DNA of 64,000 nucleotides, taken from positions 124,001-188,000 of the forward strand of contig NZ_JH719393.1 in assembly GCF_000271845.1 (NCBI RefSeq), in the 5' to 3' direction. Made by a program: the position numbers and the translations under genes. The DNA comes from Rhizobium leguminosarum bv. trifolii WSM2297. Its GTDB lineage: Bacteria > Pseudomonadota > Alphaproteobacteria > Rhizobiales > Rhizobiaceae. The stretch's first letter is position 1. The number at the start of each line of letters is the position of its first letter. The notes under the pieces were generated by a model. The model had not been told where the DNA came from. It worked only from the letters and a program-made list of their open reading frames with translations, and made no database searches. Positions 18,645 to 28,172 of the stretch are shown one piece after another.

Positions 18645-18868
18645 GCTTCTCTCGACCCGATGAAGGATTGGGTGGAGGCACAGGCCAGGACCGGGCGAAT
18701 TCCAATGCTAGCGACTACGTGCGCCACCTAATCCGACGAGATCAGATGCGGAACGACAAGATCGCCGCCATGCAGAGCTTCGTTGATGCCGGGCTCCAAA
18801 GTGGCGTTGGCATCCGATCGAAGGAGGAACTTTTTGCCGAAGCGATGGCTCGTGCCAGCAAGTCATGA
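18645..18868 (+). pseudogene. Frameshifted ParD-like antitoxin
   Basis: Two frames together spell a ParD antitoxin. The first reads SLDPMKDWVEAQARTGR and the second SNASDYVRHLIRRDQMRNDK to the end (AEAMARASKS). The junction near 18698-18701 lacks one base; restoring it gives the expected GRYSNASDYV. The original start codon is not evident. ParD proteins pair with ParE toxins, and the broken parE follows with an ATGA overlap, preserving operon geometry. Confidence 0.8.
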
Positions 18869-19060
18869 GCTTTAAGCTTTCCGTCGAAGCGGAAGGAGAG
18901 TTAATCGCGATCGCCGAGCAAGGTGTCCGTTTGTTCGGAGCCGGGCAGGCGCAGCGTTACCACAATGACCTTTTTGCGCTATTGCATCTGATAGCAGATA
19001 ATCCTAGTATCGCGCGCGAAAGTGACGAGATCTATCCGCCGGTTTCAGCGTCCCCGTCAT
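18865..19060 (+). pseudogene. Truncated ParE-like toxin
   Basis: The first 55-60 codons match ParE (SFKLSVEAEGELIAIAEQG, then QRYHNDLFALLHLIADNPSIAR). After DEIYPPV the frame leaves the family: the conserved C-terminal strands with the R-x-x-H region are missing and the sequence runs into the remnant of an oppositely oriented phosphopantetheinyl transferase gene. The frame continues to 19137 with meaningless sequence. Toxin activity is very unlikely. Confidence 0.75.
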
Positions 19061-19077
19061 GTTGCGGCCTTGGCCCA

Positions 19078-19412
19078 GATAGCAGAGGCCCTCAGCGACA
19101 GCGACCGGCACCAGCCCGTCAGCGTTGGCGAGGCTGAATTGCGGCGTTTCACGACCCGCAAGCTTCAGTCTGCCGTCCTTGTCCGGAGACAGACTTGCCT
19201 GGCGCTATCCCGATATACAAACTCAACAGCCGCCGCAGGAGATAGCGGCCGGCAATGAACGATGCTCGATCTCGGTCAAACCTGTAGGTCGCCGCCCGAT
19301 CCCGTTCATCCTGTGAAAGCGACTGCATCCAGCAGTTCCTGTCGCGTTTGTTCTTGGAATAATGCCAGAGCGCGATTTCGATTCCGGCAGGTTGATTTTC
19401 TGATTGCTGCAT
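19078..19412 (-). pseudogene. Broken 4'-phosphopantetheinyl transferase (Sfp-like) remnant
   Basis: From 19412 the minus strand encodes an Sfp-type N-terminus (IALWHYSKN, LSQDERDRAATYRFDRDRAS, GRYLLRRLLSLYIGIAPGK). Near 19190-19205 the frame shifts; the next frame continues with LSPDKDGRLKLAG and PQFSLANADGLVPVAVAEG, which fits the following part of the family. The metal-binding GVDIE motif and the whole C-terminal half are absent where it meets parE. Intact enzymes activate carrier proteins of polyketide or peptide synthases. Confidence 0.7.
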
Positions 19413-19743
19413 AGATCCAGAATGTCAGCTCAAGATCGTGCCGCAAGGACGAGTCGCCCAGTGGTTTATCCGATGAACAGTAGCGATCCCGTCAAATTCA
19501 CGACTGTCGGCTCCTACTCAGATCGTGTTTCATTTCCGCACGTCACGGCTGCTTTTTTCATAATTTCCAGTAACTTATGGACGTATTGCGCTTAATTAAT
19601 CGCACAAGTAACGGTGGTCGAACAAGAATTATCGAAAACCGCACGCTGCCCACTGTATAGTTAATACTAAATTATTGAATCTGGTGCGAGATTTTTTATC
19701 AACCGGCAAGCCGGTCATCCCAGCTATCTTCGAGGAGACCCGC
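19413..19743. other. 331-bp gap before the chemoreceptor gene
   Basis: No supportable gene is seen. The last 150 bases are AT-rich (around TTAATACTAAATTATTG) and probably hold the chemoreceptor promoter; no clear box pair stands out. Confidence 0.4.
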
Positions 19744-21612
19744 ATGAAGCGCCCGAGTATCAAGCAAGCCCTGATCCTGAAGCTGTCGATCATGGGTCTA
19801 TTCATGATTGGCCTGTCCTATGTCTCGCTCAGCACGATGTCGACACTTCGTGCCAATACCGAGCAAATCGGGACCTTCTGGATGCAGCGGCTGGTGACCG
19901 CGCGCGAGATTAAGGATCACTTCCTCGACCTTAAATTGGTCTACGCTCAGTATCTTCTGGAAGACGCGGCGGAAGAACGGAACGGCGCACAGCAAATCGA
20001 TGCCGCCGGCGCCGCAGTCGACAAAGTTGTGACTGAATACGAAAAGGGTGTTCGTACCGAGCGGGGGCGCGAACTGATCAATCAGATCAAGCCGGAGCTT
20101 AGCAAATATCGCGGATTGGCAGAGCAGATGATCGCGCTTGAGGACAGCGGGAAGACGTCTGACGCAGTGCGGCTCTTCAAGGAAAATATGGAACCGCAAT
20201 CGGCGCTGGTAGACAAGGCCGTGGGCGATCTGGTTGCCTTTATTCTCAGCCAGGCCGAAGGTTTTGTGGCCGCGAGCGATGCTTCCGCGACATCCGCTTT
20301 GATGTTGACGGCCGCGATCGCAGCGCTGGCCATCCTCGTCGCCATGGCTGGCATCGTGTTTGCAATATTCGGCATCGCCAATCCGATCCGCAGCATCACC
20401 TCCGCTATGAAGCGTCTATCAGACGGCGATCTTGACAGCGACATACCGGGTGCCGGTCGCGCCGACGAAGTGGGCGAAATGGCCGGTGCCGTGGAAGTTT
20501 TCCGCCTGAATGCGCGTAATGTCGTCAGGCTCGAGAAGGAAGCTGCCGCATCTCGCAGCGAGAGCGAAGCCGTGCGCGCGGCAGCCCAGCAGCGCGCCGA
20601 ACGCGAGGCGGAGCAATTGCGCTTCGCAACCACGACATTGGGCGGCGGCCTCCGGCGGCTTGCAGCTGGCGACATATCCTTTCAACTTTCGGAGCAATTT
20701 GCCGCCGAATACGAAACCTTGCGCGAAGACTTCAACGCTTCGCTGCGGCAATTGGGAACGACGATCGGCGCGGTGCTCGAGACGGTACACAGCATAGATA
20801 GTGGTAGCGGTGAAATTGCATCTGCTGCGCAGGACCTTTCCAAGCGTACCGAACAACAGGCGGCCTCTCTGGAGGAGACGGCCGCAGCCTTGGACGAGAT
20901 CACGTCGAATGTGTCGATGGCGTCCAAACGAACCGAAGAGGCACGCAATGTCGCCCTCGAGGCCGATATCAGCGCTCGGCGGTCGGCAACCGTCGTATCG
21001 GAAGCCGAACAAGCCATGCGTCGCATCGAGGATAGCTCAGAACAGATCTCAAACATCATTGGTGCCATCGATGAAATCGCCTTTCAGACGAACCTCTTGG
21101 CATTGAACGCCGGTGTTGAAGCTGCTCGCGCCGGTGAGGCCGGCAAAGGTTTTGCAGTGGTCGCACAAGAAGTCCGCGAGCTTGCCCAGCGCGCCGCCCA
21201 GGCAGCCAAGGAAATCAAGGGCTTTATTCAAAAGTCATCGAGCGATGTGAAAAATGGCGTGAAACTGGTGCTTGAGACCGGCACGTCGCTCAAGTCGATC
21301 GGTGAATACGTCGTACAGATCAACCAACTTATGGATGCGATTGCCACATCGGCGCGCGAGCAGTCAACTGGACTTGCCGAGATCAATACCGCGGTCAATC
21401 ATATGGACCAGGCGACCCAGCAAAATGCCGCGATGGTCGAACAGTCGACGGCTGCCGCCGCCTCGTTGTCCTCGGAGGCAGGCCGCCTGCGGCATCTGGT
21501 CAATCGCTTTCAATTGGATGGCAACAAAAATGCGGCGGACGTGGAGCGCAGCGGGCGCGAAGGCAATATGCCGATCCAGTTGGTTGCTCCGCGTCGCGTG
21601 ATGCAAAGGTGA
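19744..21612 (+). CDS. Methyl-accepting chemotaxis protein
   Basis: A 622-residue transmembrane chemoreceptor. Order: cytoplasmic N-tip, TM1 (about 12-32), periplasmic four-helix-bundle sensor, TM2 (about 190-212), HAMP (ANPIRSITSAMKRLSDGDLD), a second HAMP-like segment near LGGGLRRLAAGDISF, and the long signalling coil. The highly conserved hairpin tip EIAFQTNLLALNAGVEAARA is intact. It binds CheA/CheW and steers swimming. The start at 19744 follows GAGGAGA; the in-frame ATG at 19675 lacks such a site. No C-terminal CheR-tethering pentapeptide is visible. Ligand unknown. Confidence 0.93.
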   Translation: MKRPSIKQALILKLSIMGLFMIGLSYVSLSTMSTLRANTEQIGTFWMQRLVTAREIKDHFLDLKLVYAQYLLEDAAEERNGAQQIDAAGAAVDKVVTEYEKGVRTERGRELINQIKPELSKYRGLAEQMIALEDSGKTSDAVRLFKENMEPQSALVDKAVGDLVAFILSQAEGFVAASDASATSALMLTAAIAALAILVAMAGIVFAIFGIANPIRSITSAMKRLSDGDLDSDIPGAGRADEVGEMAGAVEVFRLNARNVVRLEKEAAASRSESEAVRAAAQQRAEREAEQLRFATTTLGGGLRRLAAGDISFQLSEQFAAEYETLREDFNASLRQLGTTIGAVLETVHSIDSGSGEIASAAQDLSKRTEQQAASLEETAAALDEITSNVSMASKRTEEARNVALEADISARRSATVVSEAEQAMRRIEDSSEQISNIIGAIDEIAFQTNLLALNAGVEAARAGEAGKGFAVVAQEVRELAQRAAQAAKEIKGFIQKSSSDVKNGVKLVLETGTSLKSIGEYVVQINQLMDAIATSAREQSTGLAEINTAVNHMDQATQQNAAMVEQSTAAAASLSSEAGRLRHLVNRFQLDGNKNAADVERSGREGNMPIQLVAPRRVMQR

Positions 21613-21968
21613 TCGCGACCGACGTAAAGATCAGAATCACGAAATGACTTGAACTGTCGTCGTGGGCGATTGCTGGGCATAGGCGGCCTGGGCAACGGTA
21701 TTCTTGGTGGATCCTGATCCTGCACCATTTGTTGCAAGGCTGGCGCCCACCGCGTCGAGTTGCTCGAAAATAAAGCACGCGCTCAATAGCGCGGTCTCTC
21801 TCTCCTTCCGCGAATGATCCATGCCGTCTGCACGCGCGTTCAGGGAATTCATAAGCCTGATCGATAAGCCTATGCAAAGGAAGGGGCCTAATCAAAGGGC
21901 GCAGGTGCACTACCTCTGCTGACGGCGTCGACGCGCGCCTATGTCAAACGAGCAAGGTGGAGCAGTTC
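21613..21968. other. Gap between chemoreceptor and paoA-like gene, with one doubtful small ORF
   Basis: A 71-codon minus-strand ORF (21637-21852, beginning MNSLNARADGMDHSRKERET) has no ribosome site of note and no family I recognise. Otherwise no gene is seen. The part near 21900-21960 must contain the promoter of the oxidoreductase operon. Confidence 0.3.
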
Positions 21969-22604
21969 ATGCCAAGCCAGACACACCTGGAACTTTCCCG
22001 TCGAGATTTACTTATCTCGTCGGCCGCAACGATTGCGGTAACCGGAGCCGTCACTCCCGCGGCGGCACAGTCCCCAGGAAATGAAATGGCGTATACATCG
22101 AAAGTTTCCTTCACGGTCAACGGCGAGAACCGCGATCTCGAGGTCGACAACAGAACGTCGCTGCTCGACGCGTTGCGCGAGCATCTGCATCTCACAGGCA
22201 CGAAAAAGGGATGCGACCACGGCCAATGCGGCGCATGTACGGTCATGGTCGACGGCCACCGCATCAACGCCTGCCTGACACTGGCCGTCATGCACGAAGG
22301 CGACCGGATCACCACGATCGAAGGTCTCGGTCAGCCTGGAAATCTTCATCCGATGCAGGCAGCCTTCGTCAAACATGACGGTTTCCAATGCGGCTACTGC
22401 ACGCCGGGACAGATCTGTTCCTCCGTGGCGGTTCTCGAGGAGATCAAGGCGAACATACCGAGCCACGTCACCGGCGATCTTACGGCCCAGGCAGCCGTGA
22501 CGCCCGCCGAAATCCGCGAACGCATGAGCGGCAATATCTGTCGGTGCGGCGCCTACTCCAACATTCTCGATGCCATTTCGGAAGTCGCGGGGATAAAAGC
22601 ATGA
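21969..22604 (+). CDS. paoA: Aldehyde oxidoreductase iron-sulfur subunit (PaoA-like), Tat-exported
   Basis: A 211-residue [2Fe-2S] subunit of the xanthine oxidase family. A twin-arginine signal ([16 protein letters not shown]) sends the folded complex to the periplasm. The plant-type cluster binds CDHGQCGAC plus a downstream Cys, and the second cluster uses CGYC and CRCGAY. This is the layout of E. coli PaoA (YagT). ATG 21969 is preferred to GTG 21957 because GGTGGAG lies at proper distance. It overlaps paoB by ATGA, so translation is coupled. Confidence 0.9.
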   Translation: MPSQTHLELSRRDLLISSAATIAVTGAVTPAAAQSPGNEMAYTSKVSFTVNGENRDLEVDNRTSLLDALREHLHLTGTKKGCDHGQCGACTVMVDGHRINACLTLAVMHEGDRITTIEGLGQPGNLHPMQAAFVKHDGFQCGYCTPGQICSSVAVLEEIKANIPSHVTGDLTAQAAVTPAEIRERMSGNICRCGAYSNILDAISEVAGIKA

Positions 22605-23551
22605 GAGCCTTCACCTATGAGCGTGCCTCCTCAGTCGAGGCTGCGGCCAAGGCGGCCGCCTCCCATCCGGAAACCAAGTTCATCGCCGGTGGCACCAACC
22701 TTCTCGACCTGATGAAGCTCGAAATCGAGGCGCCGGCGCATCTGATCGACATCAACGGTCTCGGCCTCGACAAGATCGAGGCCATGCCGGACGGTGGGCT
22801 GCGTATCGGCGCCCTGGTCCGCAACACGGATCTTGCCGCCCACGAAACCGTTCGCCGCGACTATGGTCTGTTATCCCGTGCCCTGGTCGCGGGCGCGTCG
22901 GGCCAGCTGCGCAACAAGGCGACGACGGCCGGCAACCTCCTGCAGCGCACCCGCTGTCCTTATTTTTACGACCCGAACCAGCCATGCAACAAGCGGCAGC
23001 CCGGCAGCGGCTGTTCCGCTATCGGCGGCTTCAGCCGCCAGCATGCGGTGGTCGGGGTGAGCGACAGCTGCATCGCCACCCATCCGAGCGACATGGCCAT
23101 CGCCATGCGGGCGCTCGATGCCGTCGTCGAGACGGTAAAGGCGGATGGCAGCCTGCGCTCGATTCCGATCGGCGACTTTCATCGCTTGCCCGGCGACACC
23201 CCTGATATCGAGACCGTTCTCGAGGGCGGCGAATTCATCACGGCGGTCCTGCTGCCGCCGCCGATCGGCGGCAAGCATATCTATCGCAAGGTGCGAGACC
23301 GCGCCTCTTATGCCTTCGCACTCGTCTCGATCGGGGCCGTTATCCAGCCGGACGGGAAAGGACGTGTTGCCGTCGGTGGCGTCGCCCATAAGCCGTGGCG
23401 CATCGAGGCAGCCGAGGCCGAGTTGCCGAAAGGCGCGCGGGCGGCGGCTGGCGTCCTTCTTGCCGGAGCCCGCCTGACCGAACAGAACCGTTTCAAGGTT
23501 GATCTGGTCGAGCGCACGCTTGGCGCGGTCATTGCCGAAGCAAGGGGGTGA
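22601..23551 (+). CDS. paoB: Aldehyde oxidoreductase FAD-binding subunit (PaoB-like)
   Basis: A 316-residue FAD subunit with the molybdopterin-dehydrogenase FAD fold: [13 protein letters not shown] near residue 27 and [14 protein letters not shown] near 105. The Cys-rich insert ([12 protein letters not shown], then GSGC and DSC) matches the additional [4Fe-4S] site found in PaoB but not in classical xanthine dehydrogenase. It passes electrons from the molybdenum subunit to an acceptor. ATGA overlap with paoA; 3 bases before paoC. Confidence 0.9.
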   Translation: MRAFTYERASSVEAAAKAAASHPETKFIAGGTNLLDLMKLEIEAPAHLIDINGLGLDKIEAMPDGGLRIGALVRNTDLAAHETVRRDYGLLSRALVAGASGQLRNKATTAGNLLQRTRCPYFYDPNQPCNKRQPGSGCSAIGGFSRQHAVVGVSDSCIATHPSDMAIAMRALDAVVETVKADGSLRSIPIGDFHRLPGDTPDIETVLEGGEFITAVLLPPPIGGKHIYRKVRDRASYAFALVSIGAVIQPDGKGRVAVGGVAHKPWRIEAAEAELPKGARAAAGVLLAGARLTEQNRFKVDLVERTLGAVIAEARG

Positions 23552-23554
23552 GCT

Positions 23555-25753
23555 ATGCAGTTCGATACACCAGCGACAACCAATCCGATCGATAATCTGA
23601 AGGTCGTCGGCCAGCCGATCCACCGCATCGACGGCCAGCTCAAGACGACCGGCCATGCGATGTATGCCTATGAATGGCACGATCCGAACATGCGCTACGC
23701 CTACGGCTATCCGGTCGGCGCGGCCATCGCCAAGGGACGCATCAAGTTCATGGATGTCTCCGCCGCCAAGAGGGCTGCCGGTGTGCTTGCCGTCGTGACG
23801 ACGCTCGACGTCGGCGAGCTAGCGAAGGGCAAGTTCAATACCGCCAAGCTTTTCGGTGGTGACGAGGTTCAGCATTATCACCAGGCAATTGCGGTCGTCG
23901 TCGCCGAGACCTTCGAGCAGGCTCGCGCTGCAGCCGCTCTGGTCAAGGTCGATTATGCCGAAGAAAAGGGTGTGTTCGACCTCGGCCAGGCAAAGGATTC
24001 GGCCGTCAAGCCGGACGAATCGCAGCAGCCCGATACCGCGGCCGGCGACTTCGATTCTGCCTTCAGCTCGGCTCCCGTCACTCTGGACGCGAGTTACACG
24101 ACGCCCGACCAGTCGCATGCAATGATGGAACCGCACGCCTCGATCGCAGCCTGGAACGGCGAAGAGGTAACCGTCTGGACCTCCAGCCAGATGATCGACT
24201 GGTGGCGTTCCGACCTTGCGACGACGCTCGACATCGATAAGGAGAAGATCCACCTCATGTCGCCGTTTATCGGCGGTGGCTTCGGCGGCAAGCTGTTCCT
24301 GCGGGCCGATGCCGTGCTGGCCGTCGTCGGCGCGCGGGCGGTAAAGCGTCCCGTCAAGGTTGCCTTGCCCCGCCCCTTGCTCATCAACAACACGACCCAT
24401 CGGCCGGCGACGATCCAGCGGATTCGCATTGGAGCCGAGCGTGACGGCAAGATAACCGCCATTGCTCACGAGAGCTGGTCCGGCGACCAACCCGGCGGCC
24501 AGCCCGAGACTGCCGTCAACCAGACCCGCCTTCTCTATGGCGGAGCGAACCGCATGACCGCGATGCGGCTGGCAACGCTTCACCTGCCCGAAGGCAACGC
24601 CATGCGCGCTCCCGGCGAGGCGCCGGGACTGATGGCGCTCGAGATCGCCATTGACGAAATTGCCGAGAAAGTCGGTATCGACCCCGTGCAGTTTCGCATT
24701 GTCAACGACACGCAGGTCGATCCGGAGAAGCCGCAGCGGGCTTTTTCCCAGCGCAACCTCGTCGGCTGCCTCAAGCTCGGCGCCGCGCGGTTTGGCTGGA
24801 GTGAACGGGGAAGACCGGGTTCCAAGCGGGAGCGCAACTGGCTCGTCGGCATGGGCGTAGCCGCTGCTTTCCGCAACAACCTCGTGCTTCCCTCCGGAGC
24901 GCGGGTAAAGCTCGACCGGGAAGGCGTCGTGACAGTTGAAACCGACATGACTGACATCGGCACGGGCAGCTACACGATTATCGCGCAAACGGCCGCCGAA
25001 ATGATGGGGGTCACGATCGACAAGGTTGCCGTCCAACTCGGCGACTCGCGCTTTCCTGTCTCGGCGGGCTCCGGCGGACAGTTCGGCGCCAATTCTTCGA
25101 CATCGGGCGTCTACGCGGCTTGCGTCAAGCTGCGCGAGGCCGTCGCCAAGAAGCTCGGCTTCAACTCCGAAGACATTGTCTTCGAGAACGGAGAGGTCCG
25201 GTCGGGCAATCGTTCGGTCCTTCTCGCCGAGGCCGCCGGCCCGAATGGTCTTGTCGGCGAAGACACGATCGAATGGGGCGATCTCACCGAGACGCATCAG
25301 CAGTCGACATTCGGCGCGCATTTCGTGGAGGTCGGCGTTGACGTCGCCACGGGAGAAAGCCGCATCCGCAGGATGCTGGCGGTCTGCGCGGCGGGCCGGA
25401 TCCTCAACCCGATTACCGCCCGCAGCCAAGTGATCGGCGCAATGACGATGGGGGTCGGTGCAGCGCTGTCGGAGGAATTGGCGGTCGATACCCGCCGCGG
25501 CTTCTTCGTCAACCACGATCTCGCCAGCTACGAAGTGGCGGTGCATGCCGACATTCCGCACCAGGAGGTGATCTTCATGGATGAGACCGATCCGATGTCC
25601 TCGCCGATGAAGGCGAAGGGTGTCGGCGAGCTCGGCCTTTGCGGCGTCGCGGCAGCCATTGCCAACGCCATCTACAATGCGACCGGCGTCAGGGTTCGCC
25701 ATTACCCCCTGACGCTCGACAAACTCATCGGCGGCTTGCCGGACGTGGCCTGA
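23555..25753 (+). CDS. paoC: Aldehyde oxidoreductase molybdenum subunit (PaoC-like)
   Basis: A 732-residue molybdenum-cofactor subunit of the xanthine oxidase family. The substrate and cofactor regions GGGFGGK (near 235), MRAPGEAPG, and the C-terminal KGVGELGL with the catalytic Glu are all present. E. coli PaoABC oxidises aromatic and other toxic aldehydes in the periplasm; the same role is inferred here from matching subunit order and the Tat signal on the small subunit. It has no signal of its own and would be co-exported with PaoA. Confidence 0.92.
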   Translation: MQFDTPATTNPIDNLKVVGQPIHRIDGQLKTTGHAMYAYEWHDPNMRYAYGYPVGAAIAKGRIKFMDVSAAKRAAGVLAVVTTLDVGELAKGKFNTAKLFGGDEVQHYHQAIAVVVAETFEQARAAAALVKVDYAEEKGVFDLGQAKDSAVKPDESQQPDTAAGDFDSAFSSAPVTLDASYTTPDQSHAMMEPHASIAAWNGEEVTVWTSSQMIDWWRSDLATTLDIDKEKIHLMSPFIGGGFGGKLFLRADAVLAVVGARAVKRPVKVALPRPLLINNTTHRPATIQRIRIGAERDGKITAIAHESWSGDQPGGQPETAVNQTRLLYGGANRMTAMRLATLHLPEGNAMRAPGEAPGLMALEIAIDEIAEKVGIDPVQFRIVNDTQVDPEKPQRAFSQRNLVGCLKLGAARFGWSERGRPGSKRERNWLVGMGVAAAFRNNLVLPSGARVKLDREGVVTVETDMTDIGTGSYTIIAQTAAEMMGVTIDKVAVQLGDSRFPVSAGSGGQFGANSSTSGVYAACVKLREAVAKKLGFNSEDIVFENGEVRSGNRSVLLAEAAGPNGLVGEDTIEWGDLTETHQQSTFGAHFVEVGVDVATGESRIRRMLAVCAAGRILNPITARSQVIGAMTMGVGAALSEELAVDTRRGFFVNHDLASYEVAVHADIPHQEVIFMDETDPMSSPMKAKGVGELGLCGVAAAIANAIYNATGVRVRHYPLTLDKLIGGLPDVA

Positions 25754-25808
25754 TGATGTCGACGGCGGTTTGGAAAACGGACCGCCGTTGCTTGCCCAAG
25801 GATTTCCC

Positions 25809-26738
25809 ATGGATCAGATACTCGCGTCCATCGAAGCGCCAATTCCCGTCAGGGTCTCGGCCACCGACGATCCTGCCGAACTGCTTCGCTTCGCGATAGA
25901 CGCGCACGGTCGCGGAGCGGTGGCGCTCGCCACCCTCGTCGAAATACGCGGCGGGGCTGCCCGCACGCTCGGCTCCCACGTGGTTGTCGCGGCCGATGGC
26001 CGTTTCTGCGGCTATGTCTCCGGCGGATGCGTAGAAGCCGCAGTCGCGTCGGAAGCGTTTCTGGCGATGACGCAAGGACGCGACCGCACCGTGAAGTTCG
26101 GCGACGGCTCTCCCTTCTTTGACATCGTTCTCCCCTGCGGCGGCGGGATCTCCATCGCAATCCATGTTCTGAAAAATGTCGGAGCTTTGCAGGATGTTCT
26201 GGAACGTCTCGGACAGAGGCGGACAGCCGGCCTGGCCTATTCACCAGAGCGGCAGACGCTCGAACCGGTGGAGCCGCCGCCAAGGGCCCGCTGGCTGGAG
26301 CGGGATTTCGTCGGCGTCTACCGTCCCCGCACCCGCGTCGTCCTTTCCGGGCAGACGATCGAAGCGCAGGCTGTCGCACGACTGGCCGAGGCCTCCGGCT
26401 ACGACGTGATCATCCGCCGACCGGGCGAGGAGGGCAGGGCGGCTGCCGGCGTCATCGACCGCTTCACGGCGGTCGTGCTTCTGCATCATGACCTCGACGC
26501 CGAAGCCGCCATTCTCCAGGCCGCACTCCGATCGCCCGCTTTTTACATCGGCGCGCTCGGGAGCACCCGGACGCATCGCCGACGTGTCGAGCGGCTGACG
26601 GCGCTGGCTTTCGGACGGGACGAGATCGATCGGATCAAGGCGCCCATCGGGATGTTCGGCCCAACGCGGGATGCAACGTCGCTCGCCCTGTCGGTTCTGG
26701 CGGATATCGCCGCAGCAAGACTGGTGGCCTATGCTTGA
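25809..26738 (+). CDS. XdhC/PaoD-like molybdenum cofactor chaperone
   Basis: A 309-residue XdhC-family protein. The N-terminal XdhC_CoxI domain has the CGGG motif (LPCGGGISI), and the C-terminal domain has FYIGALGSTRTHRRR, the Rossmann-like XdhC_C signature. Such proteins bind and sulfurate Moco and insert it into xanthine-oxidase-family enzymes; PaoD does this for PaoABC. The start MDQILASIEAP at 25809 follows AAGGA, 56 bp after paoC. It should be essential for the activity of the operon's oxidoreductase. Confidence 0.88.
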   Translation: MDQILASIEAPIPVRVSATDDPAELLRFAIDAHGRGAVALATLVEIRGGAARTLGSHVVVAADGRFCGYVSGGCVEAAVASEAFLAMTQGRDRTVKFGDGSPFFDIVLPCGGGISIAIHVLKNVGALQDVLERLGQRRTAGLAYSPERQTLEPVEPPPRARWLERDFVGVYRPRTRVVLSGQTIEAQAVARLAEASGYDVIIRRPGEEGRAAAGVIDRFTAVVLLHHDLDAEAAILQAALRSPAFYIGALGSTRTHRRRVERLTALAFGRDEIDRIKAPIGMFGPTRDATSLALSVLADIAAARLVAYA

Positions 26739-26776
26739 AAGGGCGCTTTTCGGTGTGCGCTGCGTCGGAGGCGATG

Positions 26777-27403
26777 ATGCAGGCCGAGGGTGATCCGCTG
26801 TCAGTGGCGATCGTCATTCTGGCTGCCGGTAAGGCGAGCCGGATGGGCAAGGACGGGAAGCACAAGCTGCTGGCCGAGTTCGACGGCGTGCCTCTGGTGC
26901 GGCGGTGTGCGTTGACGGCGCTGGGGTCTGATGCAGCCTGCGTTATCGTTGTCACCGGCCATCGCAGGTCCGAGATCGAAGGCTCACTCGATGGGCTCCC
27001 TCTCACTCTCGTCGATAATCCCGACTACGCAGATGGCATGGCGAGTTCGCTCAGAGCGGGATTGTCGTCAAAACGCGCTGACGGCGCCGACGGCATTCTC
27101 GTCATGCTGGCCGATATGCCCGGCATTTCCACCGCGCACCTGAATGCCCTGATTTCGACCTTTCGCAACGCGGGCGGCGAGGCCATCGTGCGCGCCGTCT
27201 CCCGCGGCAAGCCCGGTAATCCGGTTGTTCTGCCACGCTCTCTCGATCACGCGGTGCTGCGACTTGAAGGCGACGTCGGCGCGCGCGATATCATCAGGGC
27301 GTCGGGCATGCCGGTGCTCGATGTCGATGTCGGCGATGCTGCCCATCTCGACGTCGATACGCCCGACGATATATTGGCCGCCGGCGGCGTGGTGAAGCGT
27401 TAA
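26777..27403 (+). CDS. MobA-like nucleotidyltransferase (MocA type)
   Basis: An NTP-transferase of about 208 residues with the N-terminal nucleotide-binding motif ILAAGKASRMGKDGKHKLL and the metal Asp motif MLADMPGIS. MocA and MobA relatives add CMP or GMP to molybdopterin; the dinucleotide form of Moco (usually MCD) is required by xanthine-oxidase-family enzymes such as PaoABC. Placement after XdhC supports that role. ATG 26774 or 26777 follows GGAG; an earlier TTG overlapping the XdhC stop is less likely. Confidence 0.85.
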   Translation: MQAEGDPLSVAIVILAAGKASRMGKDGKHKLLAEFDGVPLVRRCALTALGSDAACVIVVTGHRRSEIEGSLDGLPLTLVDNPDYADGMASSLRAGLSSKRADGADGILVMLADMPGISTAHLNALISTFRNAGGEAIVRAVSRGKPGNPVVLPRSLDHAVLRLEGDVGARDIIRASGMPVLDVDVGDAAHLDVDTPDDILAAGGVVKR

Positions 27404-27527
27404 CGCGCGATCAGGACACCCCAGCGGTGCGGGCTGCATTGTTGCTGCCGATGGCTGAGTTTTCAACGCGACGTGCTCCAATTTGGCAGGTAGTCCGAAG
27501 CATTTGGGCACGGCGGCAGAGAAGGGT

Positions 27528-28172
27528 CTACCAGCGGAGCAGGCGAGGGCCGGTGAAGGCGCCGAGGGCGCCGGTGAGCAGGATGCCGAGGGAATACCAG
27601 ATCAGCACGAAGGGCATGCCGTTTTCGGTGCAGAACCACGAATAGACCCAGGCGCCGGCAGCGCCGGCGGCAATGCCGGCGACGAAGCCGGTTAATCGCA
27701 GATCCGAGGGGGCCGCGCGACGCAATGCCCAGACTGCGCCGGCATAGATCGGCAGGGCGAAGCCGACGATCAGCAACGGGCAATGGAGCGCCGAGGAGCC
27801 GAGGATCAGCACCCGGTAAGACCCGGCGGGAGCCATCATGAGCTGGATGGCTGCGACGCCGGTCATGGCGGCGAAGATCGAAGCCAGCAAATCGAAAAAG
27901 CGTCCCTCGGAACCGTCGGGGCGGGAGAGCCGAAAGACGGCGAAGAGTGCCGCTAAGGCAATCAGGGCATTATAGGCCGATTTGATCCAGAAAACCGGCA
28001 GCATCAGCACATCGGGCATATCGACCCGCAGCCCGAGAATGGCCAGCATCAGCAGCAGCGAGAGCGCAAGGGCCGGCAACAGGCCGAGCGCGAAGCGGCG
28101 CCACAGCGCATTGCGCGGCACCGGCTTCAGGTCGCTCACCAGGCTTTCGATAATGTTGTTCGTCTCTGTCAC
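27528..28172 (-). CDS. nrsF: NrsF-type membrane anti-sigma factor (DUF1109)
   Basis: A 214-residue protein with about six membrane helices and a short cytoplasmic N-terminus (TETNNIIESLVSDLKPVPRN), the layout of DUF1109/NrsF proteins that hold an ECF sigma factor at the inner membrane until a stress signal arrives. The GTG start (28172) overlaps the sigma stop codon by GTGA, so the two are translationally coupled. Upstream extension of the frame is inside the sigma gene and not coding. Two Cys residues (LHCPL and WFCTENG) may be relevant, since NrsF of Caulobacter senses through cysteines. Confidence 0.9.
   Translation of the reverse strand: MTETNNIIESLVSDLKPVPRNALWRRFALGLLPALALSLLLMLAILGLRVDMPDVLMLPVFWIKSAYNALIALAALFAVFRLSRPDGSEGRFFDLLASIFAAMTGVAAIQLMMAPAGSYRVLILGSSALHCPLLIVGFALPIYAGAVWALRRAAPSDLRLTGFVAGIAAGAAGAWVYSWFCTENGMPFVLIWYSLGILLTGALGAFTGPRLLRW

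Noticed and set aside
23819..25810. A 663-codon minus-strand frame opposite paoC
   Set aside because: Antisense shadow with no family motifs; the plus strand encodes a complete molybdenum subunit.
26735..26776. TTG start of the MobA-like gene overlapping the XdhC stop
   Set aside because: GGAG precedes the ATG pair at 26774/26777, and the family N-terminus begins shortly after these codons.
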